Below are positions 1 to 10,789 of a DNA stretch of 64,000 bases, piece by piece (the first letter of the stretch is position 1; every line of letters begins with the position of its first letter). The notes below the pieces were generated by a model, which was given only the letters and a program-made list of their open reading frames with translations, was not told the DNA's origin and did not search any database. The DNA comes from Argyresthia goedartella. Taxonomy: Eukaryota > Arthropoda > Insecta > Lepidoptera > Argyresthiidae. The stretch is taken from positions 25,127,201-25,191,200 of the forward strand of contig OX463835.1 of the NCBI GenBank assembly GCA_949825045.1. The letters run 5' to 3'. The position numbers and the translations under genes were made by a program.

Positions 1-24
1 TGGTTTTGTAATGCGATATATGTA

Positions 25-66
25 ATCAATAAAGCCTTCCAGTTATAACTGGAAGGCTTTATTGAT
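25..66. repeat. Perfect 42-bp palindrome at the end of the RT frame
   Basis: Bases 25-45 are the exact reverse complement of 46-66, with no spacer. The right half is normal minus-strand RT coding sequence (ending INKAFQL). The left half replaces the expected continuation of the gene. This looks like a local inverted copy made by template switching rather than a functional site. Confidence 0.85.
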
Positions 67-2372
67 AATACTGTTTATGTGTGCATCCAGATTAAGTTTA
101 GCGTCCAAAATTATGCCGAGATCTTTTATATCTGAAACCTTATCAAGTGGAATGTTAAGTAAGCTGTAAGTATATTTTACTATATTGTTTTTTTTTGTAA
201 AGGTTATAGTTTTACATTTAGGTATGCTTAGCTGCAATCTGTTTTCAGTACAATAAGTAGAAAAACGGTCAAGATCTTGTTGAATCAATAGTGAGTCCAG
301 TTCTGTATAAACCCTTTGGTACATTTTGAGGTCGTCAGCGTATAAAAGATAGTTGCAGTTTTAAAACATTTGTATATATCATGTATAAACAAAATGAAGA
401 GAAGTGGGCCAAAAATGGACCCCTGGGGCACTCCAGATGAGACGGTGATAGCAGAGGAAGAAGTGAAAGCATTTATAACTATTTTTTGTGTTCTATTGGT
501 GACATAAGAATGGAACCAGCGCAGTAAATTGCCTCGAATGCCGTTATAGGCAATCTTTCGCATAAGCAAAACATGGTCCACCTTGTCAAAAGCCTTGCGG
601 ATGTCTGTGTACACTGCGTCTACTTGAACTCGGTTATCCATACTTTCAAACAAAAAGTTAGTATATACAATAAGATTGCTTATAGTTGACCTTTGCTTAT
701 GTTGCTCAGGTATGATGACAGGATATAAAGTTGGATAAATAGCGTCATGGACAAGCATTTCGAGTAACTTTGACAAGGTGGACAACAATTAAATAGGACG
801 GTAGCTTTCCACATTGTGTTTGCTGCCATTTTTATAAACGGGTACTACGTTAGCTGTTTCCAAATTCGAGGTAGGATCCCTTCGTGAATACATATAATGT
901 ATGATGGTCAACGGATAAGCGATGACATCAGCAGTATGTTTAAGGAAGAATGGTGGAATACCGTCAGGGCCAGAGCACTTGGTCACGTCAAGGGATTTAA
1001 AAGCTTTAATAATTTTGTCTTCGGAAAAGGTTAAATCGGAAATAATATCATTACTTGAATTATCAAGCGGAAAGGTCATGTCGCATATCTGACTGTGTTA
1101 CTCGTTTCGTATACGGAAAAAAAATATTGTAAAAACAAATCACATACAGGCTTATCGGTGCTTTTGTCTAGAAAAGTTACTGTGTTAGGGATACCACATT
1201 TGCCTTTGCGACTTTTTACATAAGACCAAAAAAGTCTAATATCATTTTGCAGTCCATCTTCTATAGAATTTATATATTTATCAAAACAAGCCTCACTGTT
1301 TTTTTTTAAACGGCTACGATACAGAGAAAACGTTCGTAGTCTGACGGATTATTATAAGTTTTCCACTTTATCCACGCCTTGTTTTTATTTTTAAATAGAT
1401 GAATAAGTGGACGGTTAAACCAAATGGGGAATTCGACCGATTTGAACGGCCGGCAAGGTACACGCTCTTTTATTTTTTTGTATAAATGTTCATAAAAAAA
1501 ATTACGGTTGTATCTATAGATGAGTCACTTAAAACTTTGCGCCAATCAATGGACCCTAGGTCATTATTGATTGTCGCTAAATTCGCTTCGACAAACCTAT
1601 GTCGGGGGGCTGTGTGACTTGCCATAGGCTTACTGCACAAGTTGATTGGGACAAGCAAGTGGAGGGGCGGGTGCTGCGCGTCAGGCGGCACGAGCGCGCT
1701 GAGCGGGGGCTCACAGGATTGAATATGTCAGTTACTGCAGAATAAGTCTAGTGTACGTTCATTGATGTTTTTTAAATAATTGTGTTGCAAGATATTCGTG
1801 AATGATACAAAATTCAACCAGAGTCTGTCTATGAGTCCACTGTCTGCAATCCTGAATGCAATCCATCCAGTTCCCAGTTGATCGTGGGCAAGTTAAAATC
1901 TCCTACAATATAAAATAGATCCACGTCAGACGACATAATTGTGTACTGCAAATGTTCAAATAATACGTTATAAGTGTCATAGATTTGTTTAGGCGGAATT
2001 TAAATTGCACACATGATGTTTGTTTTGTTTATTGGAGGGAAGTTCAATGGTAACATAGTCGATGTTAGGGGACAGAGGGGCATCAGTTGCGGGCGGCGGC
2101 CTCAGCGGACAGCGGGCAACTTGAAGGCCGCGCCTAACCGCCACCAGTACCCCGCCACCGTCCTTTTTACCTGTAGCTACACGGTTCCTATCGCAACGGA
2201 ACACCATGTACCAACTGTCAATAAATAAATTATCCGTTATGGTAGGTATTAACCATGTCTCCGTCAAGACAATTATATCGTAACATTCAGACAAAATATT
2301 CATGTACAGTGTGTTTAATTTGGTTCTGAGACCTTGACAGTTTTGATAATAAATAGAAATTGTTTCATCCAT
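43..2372 (-). pseudogene. Non-LTR ORF2: AP-type endonuclease and reverse transcriptase, broken
   Basis: The frame opens at 2372 with an endonuclease N-terminus (motifs NCQGLRTK and LTETW, then a GGGV strand). It shifts near 1990. The conserved VGDFN is encoded at 1892-1906. RT fragments follow: CSGPDGIP near 970, FDKVDH near 570, SGVPQGSIFGPLLF near 420 and YADD at 331-342. Several frameshifts and stops separate these blocks, and 1100-1450 is badly eroded. In the family the protein nicks target DNA and copies the element RNA at the nick. This copy cannot do so. The left end of the frame runs into a perfect palindrome at 25-66 where the coding sequence is lost. Family placement within the Jockey/CR1 group is uncertain. 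Confidence 0.85.
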
Positions 2373-2549
2373 TGGAACTCACCCTAGCGTAAACAAGTGA
2401 TTCCTGAGTAAGATAACAAATTAGCGTCAAGAGTTGTTTATAATTATTAAGTATAGTAATGGCCAAGCTGAATAATGAGATTGAGGAAATAATAATTTTT
2501 AGCTGTAATTGCTTAAAGTGAGATTTAGGTTTGACTGATGCATGCAGAT

Positions 2550-3060
2550 TTGGTAGTTGGTCAGAGTAAGCACAAGCAGACATAAAAATAATAATTTATA
2601 TTTGATATTTTGATGAGATTTGACAATTTTAAGCCAGTTAGGTAATAGTACTTTGTAAAGACAGGCACACATTATAATAATTATTTTATATTTTTTAGTT
2701 TTATCAAAATAAGGCAATTGTACAGAGTAAGCAGAGGCACACTTCTTGTTTATTATTTTATATTTGATAGTTTTAAGCCAGTTAGGTGATTGTATAGTGT
2801 AAACATAGGCACACATTTTAATAATTATTTTGTATTTTTTAGTTTTATGAGAAATAGACAATTGTACACAGTAAGCAGAGGCACACTTCTTAGTTATTAT
2901 TTTGTATTTGATAGTTTTTTGGAGATTACTTATTAGTGCAATGTAAGCACCGGCACACATTATAATAATTGTTTTATATTTGATAGCCATATTAACATTA
3001 GGTGGCTGATCGGAGAAAGCATAGGCACATATTACAATAGTTAAGTGAATTAGGTAGATA
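2550..3060. repeat. 72-bp tandem array in the ORF1-ORF2 spacer
   Basis: A conserved core close to gtaagcagaggcacac recurs with starts at 2655, 2727, 2799, 2871, 2943 and 3015, exactly 72 bp apart. A seventh, more diverged core lies at 2566, separated from the next by 89 bp (72 plus a 17-bp insertion). Between the cores are AT-rich stretches ending in tattttatattt-like runs. Because 72 is a multiple of three, the minus strand stays open for about 200 codons here and gives a 24-residue periodic peptide with recurring MCAxxY. I do not think this is a real protein. The array sits upstream of ORF2 of the minus-strand LINE. An internal promoter or enhancer role is possible but unproven. Confidence 0.9.
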
Positions 3061-3133
3061 TTATTTGACCAGTGTATAGGACATGTATAGAACCGGTACA
3101 GCGGTTTCGAGTAAAGCATACATATTATATATA

Positions 3134-3922
3134 CCTAGTCGGTCCATAAGTTCTGTCACAAATATTTTGCCGCATAGTAAATAATACCAAGTTTTTATTT
3201 TATTTAATACTATATATGGTTTGATAGCTCATTAAATACTGATAAATTAGAACGATTAATGGATTTAAATGCTTAAAGCCTTATTACACAAATGCTAGTT
3301 TCTTCAGAGATTTTGCACTTTTTTACCCAATCAAAAATACGGACGTGATTCACTTTATCTTTTTTCCATGACTCTTAAAACCTTTCAAACTTACGTGAGA
3401 TTTTAGTCAGAACCCTCCCTGAACCCGTTACCTTCATTTTGAAGCAAAAGATAACTAAGTCTGGGTAAAACTAATTTTCATATTCACATTTTACGTAGTG
3501 TACTTGTTGCCCACACGATCATTTTTATACGTTTTTCTGAAAACGTAAAAAATACGTAAAGTTCTCTTTGGGAGCATTTGGAACTGAAAGCTAACAGAAA
3601 ATCAAATGCTAGTTGTTAAGCATGGTCTAAAATCGAGGTTTCAGAATAAATAAAAAAAAACTTGTTGGTTATCTGGAACACTGTTTTTTTATTAAATTTG
3701 TGGTAAGTGGTATTTTTGTCAGTTGCGGCGTGTTTTGGGTTCGCGATTGTCTCAAGTTATAAGGTTTTTTGTCATATTGCGATAATCGTACAAAATGTAT
3801 TGTATTGCAATTTGATTCGTATAAAAAAAGCTTTTTAATCATGTATAATACGAATAAGAAAAAGTTTATTGCTGAGTTTTATCTATCAAAAACCTTGTGA
3901 CAGAACTTAAGGACCGACTATG
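3134..3922. mobile_element. Non-autonomous mariner-like element with 28-bp inverted ends
   Basis: The left end (starting cctagtcggtcc) and the reverse complement of the right end (starting catagtcggtcc) match over about 28 bp, including the shared tracts agtcggtcc and taagttctgtcacaa. TA dinucleotides flank both sides (3132-3133 and 3923-3924), the target duplication of Tc1/mariner elements. The 789-bp interior has no recognisable transposase and is AT-rich. It is inserted in the spacer of the minus-strand LINE. Confidence 0.8.
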
Positions 3923-3947
3923 TAGATAGACGAAAAGGCACAAATAA

Positions 3948-4918
3948 TTAAATCATACGGGGTTTGAGTTTATTGAGGTCCTTCTCACATCGAACAGAGA
4001 GTGCTGGGGTGGTGTCGGCCGCACGCACGAGCACGGTGCCGTGCTTGACCCACACGTAACGGTATCATACAACATACACTTTTTGCTGCGAACCAGGTAT
4101 GTTTAGACACTCATATGTGAGTTTTCCCTTGGCTTTACGAGCGGCAGTAACAAAGTTGTCCTTCAGCTCCCGGGAGGCCAGCTTGACGATAACATTCTTC
4201 GGCTGCGTACTTTTTGGGTTCGCTTGTGGAACTCTATGTACCGACACCACATCATGGGGAGCCAGCGGATGACTAATGTTATCACCTAATGTCTTGACGA
4301 TAGAGAGTAGGTTTTCTCCTCGCTTTTCCGGGAGGTTACTGATTTCGACATTGTTTTGACGTGCCTGCTGCTCCATATTATCTATTTTACGCTCTAGCTG
4401 AGAGATGCGGGAGTTTAGAAGCTCAATCTGGTCGAGTTTGTGTTCCATGGCGCTCACCTTCTTACACATTTCATCGGTTTTCTTGTGTAAATAGTTGTAT
4501 TGGCCGCTCATGAAAGATATAGCGCTTTTAACTTCTTCAAACTCATCCAACATTTTCGTAATCATGCTTGGAGAACCAGCCATCCAACTTGCGCATCATA
4601 CTTTCTTGGAATGCTTGGAAGCTGCTACGAAGAGTCTCCGTGTCACCAGTACTGTTGAGGGAAGCGGGCTCTTCCAGGGCGGACAGCTCGTCGCGCGACA
4701 TGTCCATGTTGGCGCACAGGCGTGTCGTCGCCGCGCTTCTTCGTGTTTATTTTCCCGCTACACTGGGGACATTGCCACAGGCGGCGAAGATTAAGTAGGT
4801 TTGCCTGGTAATATGCTGGTGCCATACCCACCCATTGGAAGTGGAGACATGCATTACAGGCAACGCATCGAAGTAGCTCCGATTCGCCGATTTGGTCATT
4901 GCATGCCGCGCACTCCAT
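3948..4918 (-). pseudogene. LINE ORF1: PHD-type zinc finger, coiled coil, FP-like C-terminus
   Basis: The probable start is the ATG at 4918. A Cys4-His-Cys3 finger follows (MECAACN, CVACNACLHF, WQCPQC), as in PHD-bearing ORF1 proteins of CR1-like LINEs. After a frameshift near 4600 comes a coiled coil (about 4560-4370, leucine-rich heptads), then the RNA-binding-like domain (SVHRVPQ, VIVKLASRELKDNF). The C-terminal module YRYVWVKHGTVLVR, related to the baculovirus FP/25K C-terminal domain, lies in another frame after the stop near 4065 and ends at a TAA at 3948-3950. A piece between KVYV and YRYVW is missing. In the family this protein binds element RNA. This copy is broken in at least two places. 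The domains match the intact ORF1 at 60501-61589. Confidence 0.85.
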
Positions 4919-5152
4919 CCTTATCAATATCCGCTTATATGTTGCTATGTTCCGTAGTGTGCGCAAGCAGGCGGGTACCCGTGCGAGAGGGACGGGCGAT
5001 CGCAAAAGACGCTTCACTTGGCCTTGACCGCGAAATCCGCGAGTGCGCAATTAGCAGTTAACGACACTTTCGAATATGTTTGGGCTATTTAGCAACTAAT
5101 CACTTAAGAAATCGTTATAAAAACACTGCAATCCAGGCAATTATACCATTAG

Positions 5153-5495
5153 GAGTCCACTATTGCAATGGCAAAAATTAATGAGTTGAAGTTTGAAATG
5201 CTTCACCATGCACCTTATTCGCCAGATCTCCGTCCCTCTGATTATTTTCTGTTCCCAAACTTGAAGAAGTGGCTCGGCGGGAAAACATTTGCCAATAATG
5301 AAGAGGTTGAGTCTGCTGTTGATGGCTATTTTGCGGAGCTTGACACAGATCACTATAAAAAGGGTATCGAAATTTTCGAACATCGCTGGGAAAAGTGTAT
5401 TACGTTAAAAGGAGGCTATATTGAGAAATAAATAGGTTTTGTTCGAATTATTTTGTGTTATCTTTGTAAGGTCGCTTAGTTCTGGGACCGACCGC
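5153..5495 (+). pseudogene. Mariner transposase C-terminus with right inverted end
   Basis: About 93 residues end at the stop at 5431. They contain the mariner signature YSPDLRPSDYFLFPNLKKWL followed by a C-terminal tail (HRWEKCITLKGGYIE). The frame continues a little upstream of the first ATG, to about 5153, and the rest of the protein is gone. Downstream, cgcttagttctgggaccgac at 5473-5492 looks like a mariner right terminal repeat. The aspartate after YSP is the third catalytic carboxylate of the DD34D triad in the family. This is a 5'-deleted relic, and its terminal repeat differs from that of the element at 3134-3922. Confidence 0.85.
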
Positions 5496-5539
5496 CCTCG
5501 TTCATTCAATCCACTCGTTGACTTTTTCTTAGATGTATT

Positions 5540-6340
5540 ATTTTCGTCCACTCTTATCTCCGATGACGCCTCCCAAAAACCGACGCGAATGTAGTTTTCG
5601 CTCCAAGGTTTCCAAATAGTCTGTTAGCTACTTTGGTTGATTTATTTTTTGAAAGTTCTAGGAAATAACCGTATTTTGGACTTAGTCTCATCAGTTTTTC
5701 TAGCCATCTTTTTACGTTATTTAGTTTACCAAAACAGGCGGAATCATCAGCATACCAGTTTTGTATATTTTCCAGGGTCGTTGCAGCTTTGGATTAGGGG
5801 TAGAATTTAGCATTGCTAATGGATCACCTGTGTTGTTCTTTTCTAGCTTAAGTTGAAATCGTTTGAGCCTGATAGGCAACATACTTCGTAACCTCTATAT
5901 TGTGTTGAAAAGAAATATTGCACAGCTTGGCCAGTAGATTCTAGCATTTCAGAGAGCGACTGGGCGATTCAGTGGGTTGAAGGCATTCGCGGCATCTATT
6001 AGGAGGAGGCCTTAATCATCTTCACCTTCATTAAAACCTTCATTTGGTCATGGCATGAATGATGATGAAGCCCTTATGCAGCCCCAATCGACAATTTCAC
6101 AACTGAGTTTTCTAGTTAGTGCTGCGATTGATTTTCTCAGTTCTGAGCTGTGGTACTCAAAGCGTACGAAATCACTTCTAGTTAGAAGTGATTTCTATTG
6201 TTCTAAGTCGGTGCCGCTTGGTCCAGCTCCGCCAGATAGGAGTCTAGCAACTTTTTCTATATGGTTTGAGGTGATATCGACATTCGTCATAATATGGGTC
6301 AGGTTGGTCTATAAAATCGGATAGTTGTTGGGTAACTTGG
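5540..6340 (-). pseudogene. Reverse transcriptase fragment of uncertain family
   Basis: Minus-strand translation gives scattered but ordered RT blocks: GGAGPSGTD (about 6225), LLLIDAANAF (about 6000), a GDPLAM block (about 5830) and NWYADD (5743-5763), followed by SPKYGYF. The order and the GDPLAM/YADD motifs identify an RT domain. The version with GAAGPSGTD, IDAxNAFN and EGTTQGDPLA resembles RT proteins I recall from many invertebrate genomes but cannot name securely. Multiple frameshifts and stops make it a relic. A short hairpin at 6168-6195 interrupts the frame. Confidence 0.6.
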
Positions 6341-7245
6341 TTAGGATGTTTGTCTTTAAATATTTGATATACTGTTTAATTTCCTAGTTTTTCAGATGGG
6401 TCCAAGATTCCACCCCCTGATTTTTCCGTTATTTATCTATTTACTTGTCTAATTTTTATTGTAACATAAGGGGGCCAAATATTCGGGCAATTTGATCAGC
6501 GTCTTGTTTCTGTTTATTTTTTGATAGTTTCTGAGAGTTTCTGCAATCAATTCATCATTATTTGAGGTAATGTTGGGTGGTGTTATTTCAACGAAACATT
6601 AGTTTTACCTACTGACTCAGTATTTTTAACGGTTCACCGTAGTAAATAGCAACACAGTAAATATTAATGTTTAGAATTGATTTGTTATGTATGTGTTAAT
6701 AGGGTAGAGGCGCATAGCAGCGCACTGAGTTATGAGAATTGCAATAAATGGTTGTACAGGACACAGGTTGTACTGGGTGACCGAGCAGCCCTATTTAGGA
6801 AAGCACTGCTCGCCCCGAATAGGGGCGGGACTAGAATACCCTGCTTAGAGCCTAGATTAAGATTTTTTATTTTATGTTAAATTCTGTTATGTACCTAAAT
6901 AATAAATAATATTTTAATACCTACTAACATATTAAATTAAGAATTTTGTTATATACTCATAAATCAAATGTAAAATACCTAATTTAATTTGAATAATGTA
7001 ATACCTACCTACTGTATAACGCAGAATGAAGGTGCTGCGCACAATCCCACGAGGATTATGTAGATTGTGAATGTGTTATGTATTTCTTACCTATAATTCA
7101 ATAAATAAAATAAAAAATAGAAAAGGTGTCCCAAAAATTGCTTATCCCAAAAACAACAAGGAGTCAGTAACCACGGCTGTCTACGCATCCTTACCCACGT
7201 GGTCGAAAAAGAACGAGTAAAAATAATACGCCTAGAATATCTTAG
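6341..7245. other. AT-rich stretch without a recognisable gene
   Basis: No convincing coding sequence. Bases 6690-6870 are more GC-balanced, and 7095-7117 is A-rich (ataaataaaataaaaaatag), so this may be the 3' end of an unidentified retroposed unit. The last 120 bases are probably the 5' leader of the element that starts coding at 7246. Confidence 0.5.
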
Positions 7246-10200
7246 ATGACATTTGCCGCATGGAACGTTAGAACCCTATTGGATCGCGATACCAACTTGT
7301 GTCCTGAGAGGAAAACAGCAATCGTGGCTCAGGAACTTTGTCGCTACAACGTGGACATAGCCGCACTTAGCGAAACCCACCTGGACTACGAAGGAGAATT
7401 AGTTGAACACGGAGGCGGATACACTTTTTACTGGAAAGAGACTCCCACCTCTGAAACAAGGCGCTCCGGGGTAGGATTTGCGATCAAAACCTCCATCGCT
7501 AAAAACCTAAGCGAGTATCCTATATACACATCTGACCGTGTCATCACTTTGCGCCTTCACATGGACAATGGGAGGTTTTTAAATTTAATCAGTGTGTATG
7601 CACCAATAATGACGAATACCGATGATATCAAAGAAAAATTCTATGAAGAGCTATCAGATACCCTGGCGAAAATTGGTCCCACAGAAAAAATCTTGCTGTT
7701 GGGAGATTTCAACGCAAGGGTTGGACTTGACTTTTATGCTTGGCCTCGTGTTCTAGGACGGCATGGTATTGGTAACATGAACAGTAATGGCCAAATGTTA
7801 CTAAGCCTCTGTGCGCAATTTGGCTTGGCTATAACCAATACCTACTTTCGACTCCCTTTAAAACATAAGGTTACATGGATGCATCCAAGGTCAAAACATT
7901 GGCACCTCATAGACTATGCCATTGTCAGACAAGCCGACATCTCACAAGTACTTGTTACTAGAGTTATGCGTGGTGCCGAATGCTGGACGGACCACAAATT
8001 AGTGGTAACGAAGATGAAACTGAAACTTCGCCCTCCGATCCGAAGCAACAAAGCTAAAACCCTCCGCCTTGATACAAATAAGCTATCCAGCTAAGAAATC
8101 CAAGCAAATTACTCTCAGACTTTAAATAGCGCAATCTCAACGCTGGACACAAAAGGTGCACTTCAGGTGATATGGGAACTCCTGTGTACGCAAGTAATCG
8201 ATGCGGCCACTCAAACGTTAGGGAAAACAACCCGGACTAACGATGACTGGTTTGACGAGAACGATCAAATGATCACTAAAGCGATTGCAAAACACCGCAC
8301 TCTGTTACGTCGTCGGCGAGGCAGAAATTCACGGGAGACTTTGGAGGAGATAAAGAAAAGTAACGCGGCACTTCGAACCATTACACGCGAGGCGAAGGAT
8401 CAGTGGTGGAAAAAGAAGGCTGACTACATCAACTGGCTTTCCCAGCACAATAGACTTGGTTTGTTTCATGCTGAAGTAAGGAAGCTAGTCGGAAGTGCGC
8501 CTCGTATAAATGTGCCATGTGAAGTCTATGAACGGTACTCAGCGGTTTACTACGAAAAAAAGACGTTCTTGATCGGTGGGCGCAGCACTTCAATCAATTG
8601 CTGAATGTAGACCGGGCAGCTGATCTGCAGCACATTAGAGGACTCCGAAAACTTCCCGAAGCAACTGAACTAAGTGAACCACCCACGCTTGATGAAGTAG
8701 TTGTAGCAATAAAAAATCAACCAAACAAGAAGGCGGTCGTGGAGAACCTGGAGAACTTCTTAAGTACGGCGGAGAGAACCTACACAATACCCTCTGTAAA
8801 TTATTTTCTCTGATGTGGAGTGAAAAACTTGTACCAAATAACTTCAAGATCTCGCGTATATGTACTCTGTACAAGAATAAAGGAGACCGCTCCGATTGTA
8901 ACTCCTACCGTGGCATATCACTGCTCTGTATTCCTGGGTAAATTTTTGCTAAAGTCCTACTGAATAGGCTTATACCAATCTCCGAAAAAATACTACCAGA
9001 AAGCCAGTTTGGTTTCAGGCCAGAACGAGGGACAAGTGAAGCTATCTTTAGTCTGCGGCAGCTACAAGAGAAAAGCAAAGAGCAAAGACAACCCCTCCAC
9101 CTCTGCTTCGTAGATCTGGAGAAAGCATTCGACAGCGTTCCTCGCGAAGCCCTATGGCTGGTTCTAGAGAAGTATTGGTGCCCGGAAAAGTTTATAAGGC
9201 TCATTCGTCTCCTCCACGATGACATGACCTGTTGCGTTTCAGCAAATGGCGAACAGACAGAGTCTTTCTCCGTTACCTGTGGAGTCAAACAGGGATGTGT
9301 TTTGGCACCCACTCTGTTCGCCTTGTATTTTGCCGTGGTGGTTAGAGAATCCCTGAAAGACACTTCAGAAGGCATTTATATCCGCTTCCGGATGGATGGA
9401 AAGCTGTTCAACCTATCTAGACTTAGGGTGCACACTAAAGTCTCTCATTGTGTCATCACAGAGATAATGTACGCTGACGACCTGTGTTTTGTGGCGGTTA
9501 CCCCAGAAGGTCTACAAGAGCTGATGACTAAACTCGGTGAAGCTTGCTGTAGGTACGGGCTAAAAATTAGTGTTAATAAAACAGAAGTTATGTCCCTGGA
9601 AACACTGCAAACGCCCAGTCCTGCACTAAAAATAAGCCTAGGAGGAGATACTCTGAAGCAAGTAGAAAATTTCAGATACCTGGGAAGCACGATAACATCT
9701 CGTGGAGACCTAGACGCTGAGATCAACAGCAGAATCGGCGCTGCTTCAGCGACTTTCGGGAAGCTGGATCAGAGGTTGTTCCGTTCGCATGATATAAGTC
9801 GGACTACCAAGACCGCAAAGTATATGGCTACGGTGCTGCCAAATCTTCTGTACTCAGCGGAGACATGGTGTTTGTACCGGAGGCACATCCGGACGTTGGA
9901 TAGGTTTCACCTCAAGTGTCTTCGTAATATCTTGCATATCAAATGGACTGATCGCATCCGCAACACAGAGGTGCTACGCAGAGCGAATGTTGGCGGTATT
10001 GAAGCCTATCTGATACGGCGACAACTGCGCTGGTGCGGACACCTCTCCCGCATGCCCGACGAGAGGCTGGCTAAGCGCGTCTTTTATGCAGAGCTCCAAG
10101 AAGGCAAGCGCAAGCAAGGTGGCCAGTTTCTACGCTTTAAAGACGTGTTAAAGAGGCATATGAAGCGCTGCGACATAGACCCGGACACCTGGGAAGATCG

Positions 10201-10435
10201 TGCAACCCAGCGAAAAGAATGGAGGCATCTCGCACAAAAGAAGATTTTTGAATTCGAAGCACGGCGTCGCGCTGGCCTGGACAAGAAGCGAGATGAAGCC
10301 ACGGCTCGAACACCTGCAGCCATTAACTATAATTATGAGAACGGCACACTTAAATGTGCAACCTGTGGAAAAACGTTTAAAGCCAAGATTGGCTACGTCA
10401 GCCACATTCGGGCACACCAGCGACGCCCGCTTTAG
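7246..10435 (+). pseudogene. RTE/CFDP2-like LINE ORF: endonuclease, RT, C-terminal C2H2 finger
   Basis: The ATG at 7246 starts an endonuclease (AAWNVRTLLD, SETHLD, LLLGDFNARVG, a terminal WTDH). The connector and RT follow: [37 protein letters not shown] and MYADD. The last block, [22 protein letters not shown], is a C2H2-type finger. The layout matches LINE proteins often annotated as craniofacial development protein 2-like. Four lesions are seen: an in-frame TAA at 8092, a one-base slip at the A7 run near 8556, another slip near 8735, and a TAA at 8939. From 8942 to 10435 the frame is clean for almost 500 codons, so decay is mild. The short 3' region ends near 10486 in catcatcat, like RTE 3' tails. 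Confidence 0.88.
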
Positions 10436-10490
10436 GTCTTTGGCAGTCGCCGTAGCCATATCGGCTTGGAGGACATCATCATCACGCTGC
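10436..10490 (+). repeat. Short 3' region of the RTE-like element
   Basis: Between the stop codon and a short trinucleotide run (catcatcatcac) there are only about 50 bp. RTE-type LINEs typically have very short 3' UTRs ending in simple trinucleotide repeats, so the 3' boundary is placed here. Confidence 0.5.
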
Positions 10491-10557
10491 GCATGTGTTA
10501 AAAAAGTGGCTGACGCGCGCTTCAGTTTCTTTATTGGCAGCTTCTAGCTCCTCGCAA

Positions 10558-10743
10558 CGACTAATCGCTGCCTGCCTCTCACACACAGAGAGTTCTACAC
10601 GAGAATTTCGTCAGTCTGCAAGAGAGAGAGAGAGCGCGGAAGAGAGAGAGAGAGAGAGAGAGAGCGAAATGGCTATTTACAGCGAGTACCCTGTCACACA
10701 AAGCGAATACTCGCGGCGAGTAGGCATTCGCAGCGATTAGTCG
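10558..10743. repeat. Small MITE-like inverted repeat around a (GA)n microsatellite
   Basis: The sequence cgactaatcgctgc at 10558-10571 is repeated as its reverse complement at 10730-10743. Between them lies a GA-rich microsatellite (about 10620-10664) and a second small inverted motif around gcgagta. Just outside, tgtgtgtgaccgaggcttta at 10745-10764 resembles ends of short non-autonomous DNA elements. No coding capacity. The exact ends are not clear. Confidence 0.55.
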
Positions 10744-10789
10744 CTGTGTGTGACCGAGGCTTTAGAATTATTGTTTTAAAAAAAAACTG

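Larger units (their letters stand above)
1..4918 (-). mobile_element. PHD/FP-type non-LTR retrotransposon, degraded, 3' end cut by window edge
   Basis: Read on the minus strand, this stretch has the order expected of a two-ORF LINE: ORF1 (4918 to 3948), a long spacer, then ORF2 with endonuclease and reverse transcriptase (2372 to the left edge). The spacer holds a mariner-like insertion (3134-3922) flanked by TA and a 72-bp tandem array. Without the insertion the ORF1-ORF2 gap would be about 785 bp. The element at the right edge of the window has the same ORF1 type but a 456-bp gap without the array. Treating both ORFs as one element is inference from order and strand. They could be fragments of two related insertions joined by later events. 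Both frames carry several breaks, so it is inactive. Confidence 0.7.

Noticed and set aside
2566..3030. CRISPR-like direct repeats
   Set aside because: The units are contiguous diverging tandem repeats without unique spacers, in eukaryotic LINE sequence.
2499..3119. A 206-codon periodic open frame on the minus strand
   Set aside because: It follows from a 72-bp tandem repeat whose length is a multiple of three. No domain is visible.
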